Positions 63,792-64,000 of a stretch of 64,000 nt of DNA are shown one piece after another. Position 1 is the stretch's first letter; the number at the start of each line of letters is the position of its first letter. The notes below the pieces were generated by a model. The model saw only the letters and a program-made list of their open reading frames with translations. It did no database searches and was not told the DNA's origin. The DNA lies in contig NZ_QBTZ01000001.1 in the NCBI RefSeq assembly GCF_003058055.1, positions 4,606,001 through 4,670,000 of the forward strand, written 5' to 3'. The DNA is from Acidovorax sp. 107. GTDB lineage: Bacteria; Pseudomonadota; Gammaproteobacteria; Burkholderiales; Burkholderiaceae_C. The position numbers were made by a program, and so were the translations under genes.

Positions 63792-64000
63792 GCCATGGCC
63801 TCCAGAAACTGCTGCGCAAGCACAGGGTAGGTGTGGTGAGCCAACACAAAAGCGCGCCCTCGTTGGCCCATGTCGCGTCGTTGTTGGGGTGTGGCTGCTG
63901 CGAGTTGGCGCAAGCCCTGAGCCACGGCCTGGGGTGACTCAGGCGTCACGGTCAGCCCGCAGTTTGCCTCTGCCACGGGGTCATTGCCCGCCTCTACCGA
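63788..64000 (-). CDS. Glycosyltransferase family 4-like protein (C-terminal part)
   Basis: The frame is open to the window edge, so the N-terminus is missing; about 70 codons are visible. The read-through EAGNDPVAEANCGLTVTPES is typical of GT4 enzymes, with the acidic residue that contacts the sugar nucleotide. QRRDMGQRGRAFVLAHHTYP follows near the C-terminus. It overlaps the methyltransferase by 4 bp and begins the visible part of the polysaccharide operon. Confidence 0.8.
   Translation of the reverse strand, partial: SVEAGNDPVAEANCGLTVTPESPQAVAQGLRQLAAATPQQRRDMGQRGRAFVLAHHTYPVLAQQFLEAMA

Overview
The window is GC-rich chromosomal DNA from a Gram-negative bacterium of the order Burkholderiales, most likely an Acidovorax-like member of the Comamonadaceae. 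The main evidence is the order of the housekeeping genes: yceD-rpmF-plsX-fabHDG-acpP-fabF, then rpoE-rseA-rseB-degP, then lepA-lepB-DUF4845-rnc-era-recO-pdxJ-acpS-nagZ. A family of short palindromic repeats also fits (compare 1064-1115, 13166-13220, 27457-27512). The genus is an inference from gene content and style, not from an alignment. No rRNA, tRNA, CRISPR array, transposase or prophage gene was seen.

Region 1 (1-3130) holds exported proteins: the end of a DUF3034-type outer-membrane protein, a truncated haemoglobin with a signal peptide, a cupredoxin-like copper protein and, on the other strand, a membrane-anchored dihaem cytochrome c. Region 2 (3131-11011) is a tightly overlapping seven-gene operon that combines a PotABCD-type ABC importer with a three-subunit flavin/iron-sulfur dehydrogenase of the HcnABC/opine-oxidase type. 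It is read divergently from an IclR-family regulator, and the shared promoter region carries palindromes. Region 3 (11067-23114) holds three LysR regulators, two EamA-family exporters and an amino-acid catabolic cluster: ALDH7-like dehydrogenase, FAD oxidase, orphan amino-acid binding protein, aminotransferase and a TPP enzyme.

Region 4 (23133-38102) holds DNA polymerase IV, a PAS-containing chemoreceptor behind a perfect FNR/ANR-type box, QueF, a prolyl 4-hydroxylase-like oxygenase, YaaA, RNase E divergent from RluC, a phosphatase, a Rieske protein, an SppA-type peptidase, an RsmI-like methylase and a Maf protein. Region 5 (38128-57804) is the core block: fatty-acid synthesis, the sigma-E envelope-stress module, protein secretion, RNA processing, recombination, pyridoxal phosphate synthesis, holo-ACP synthase and cell-wall recycling. 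An unusual 510-bp gap precedes lepA; it has two terminators, tandem 11-bp repeats and a possible small RNA or attenuator.

Region 6 (57866-64000, all minus strand) holds a mechanosensitive channel, a response-regulator diguanylate cyclase, lysyl-tRNA synthetase and the edge of a surface-polysaccharide locus (sugar-1-phosphate transferase, sugar aminotransferase, methyltransferase, glycosyltransferase that runs off the window). The best leads are the IclR-controlled transporter-dehydrogenase operon, the lepA leader, the FNR box at the chemoreceptor, and interspersed repeats that appear to have become coding sequence at the starts of two genes.
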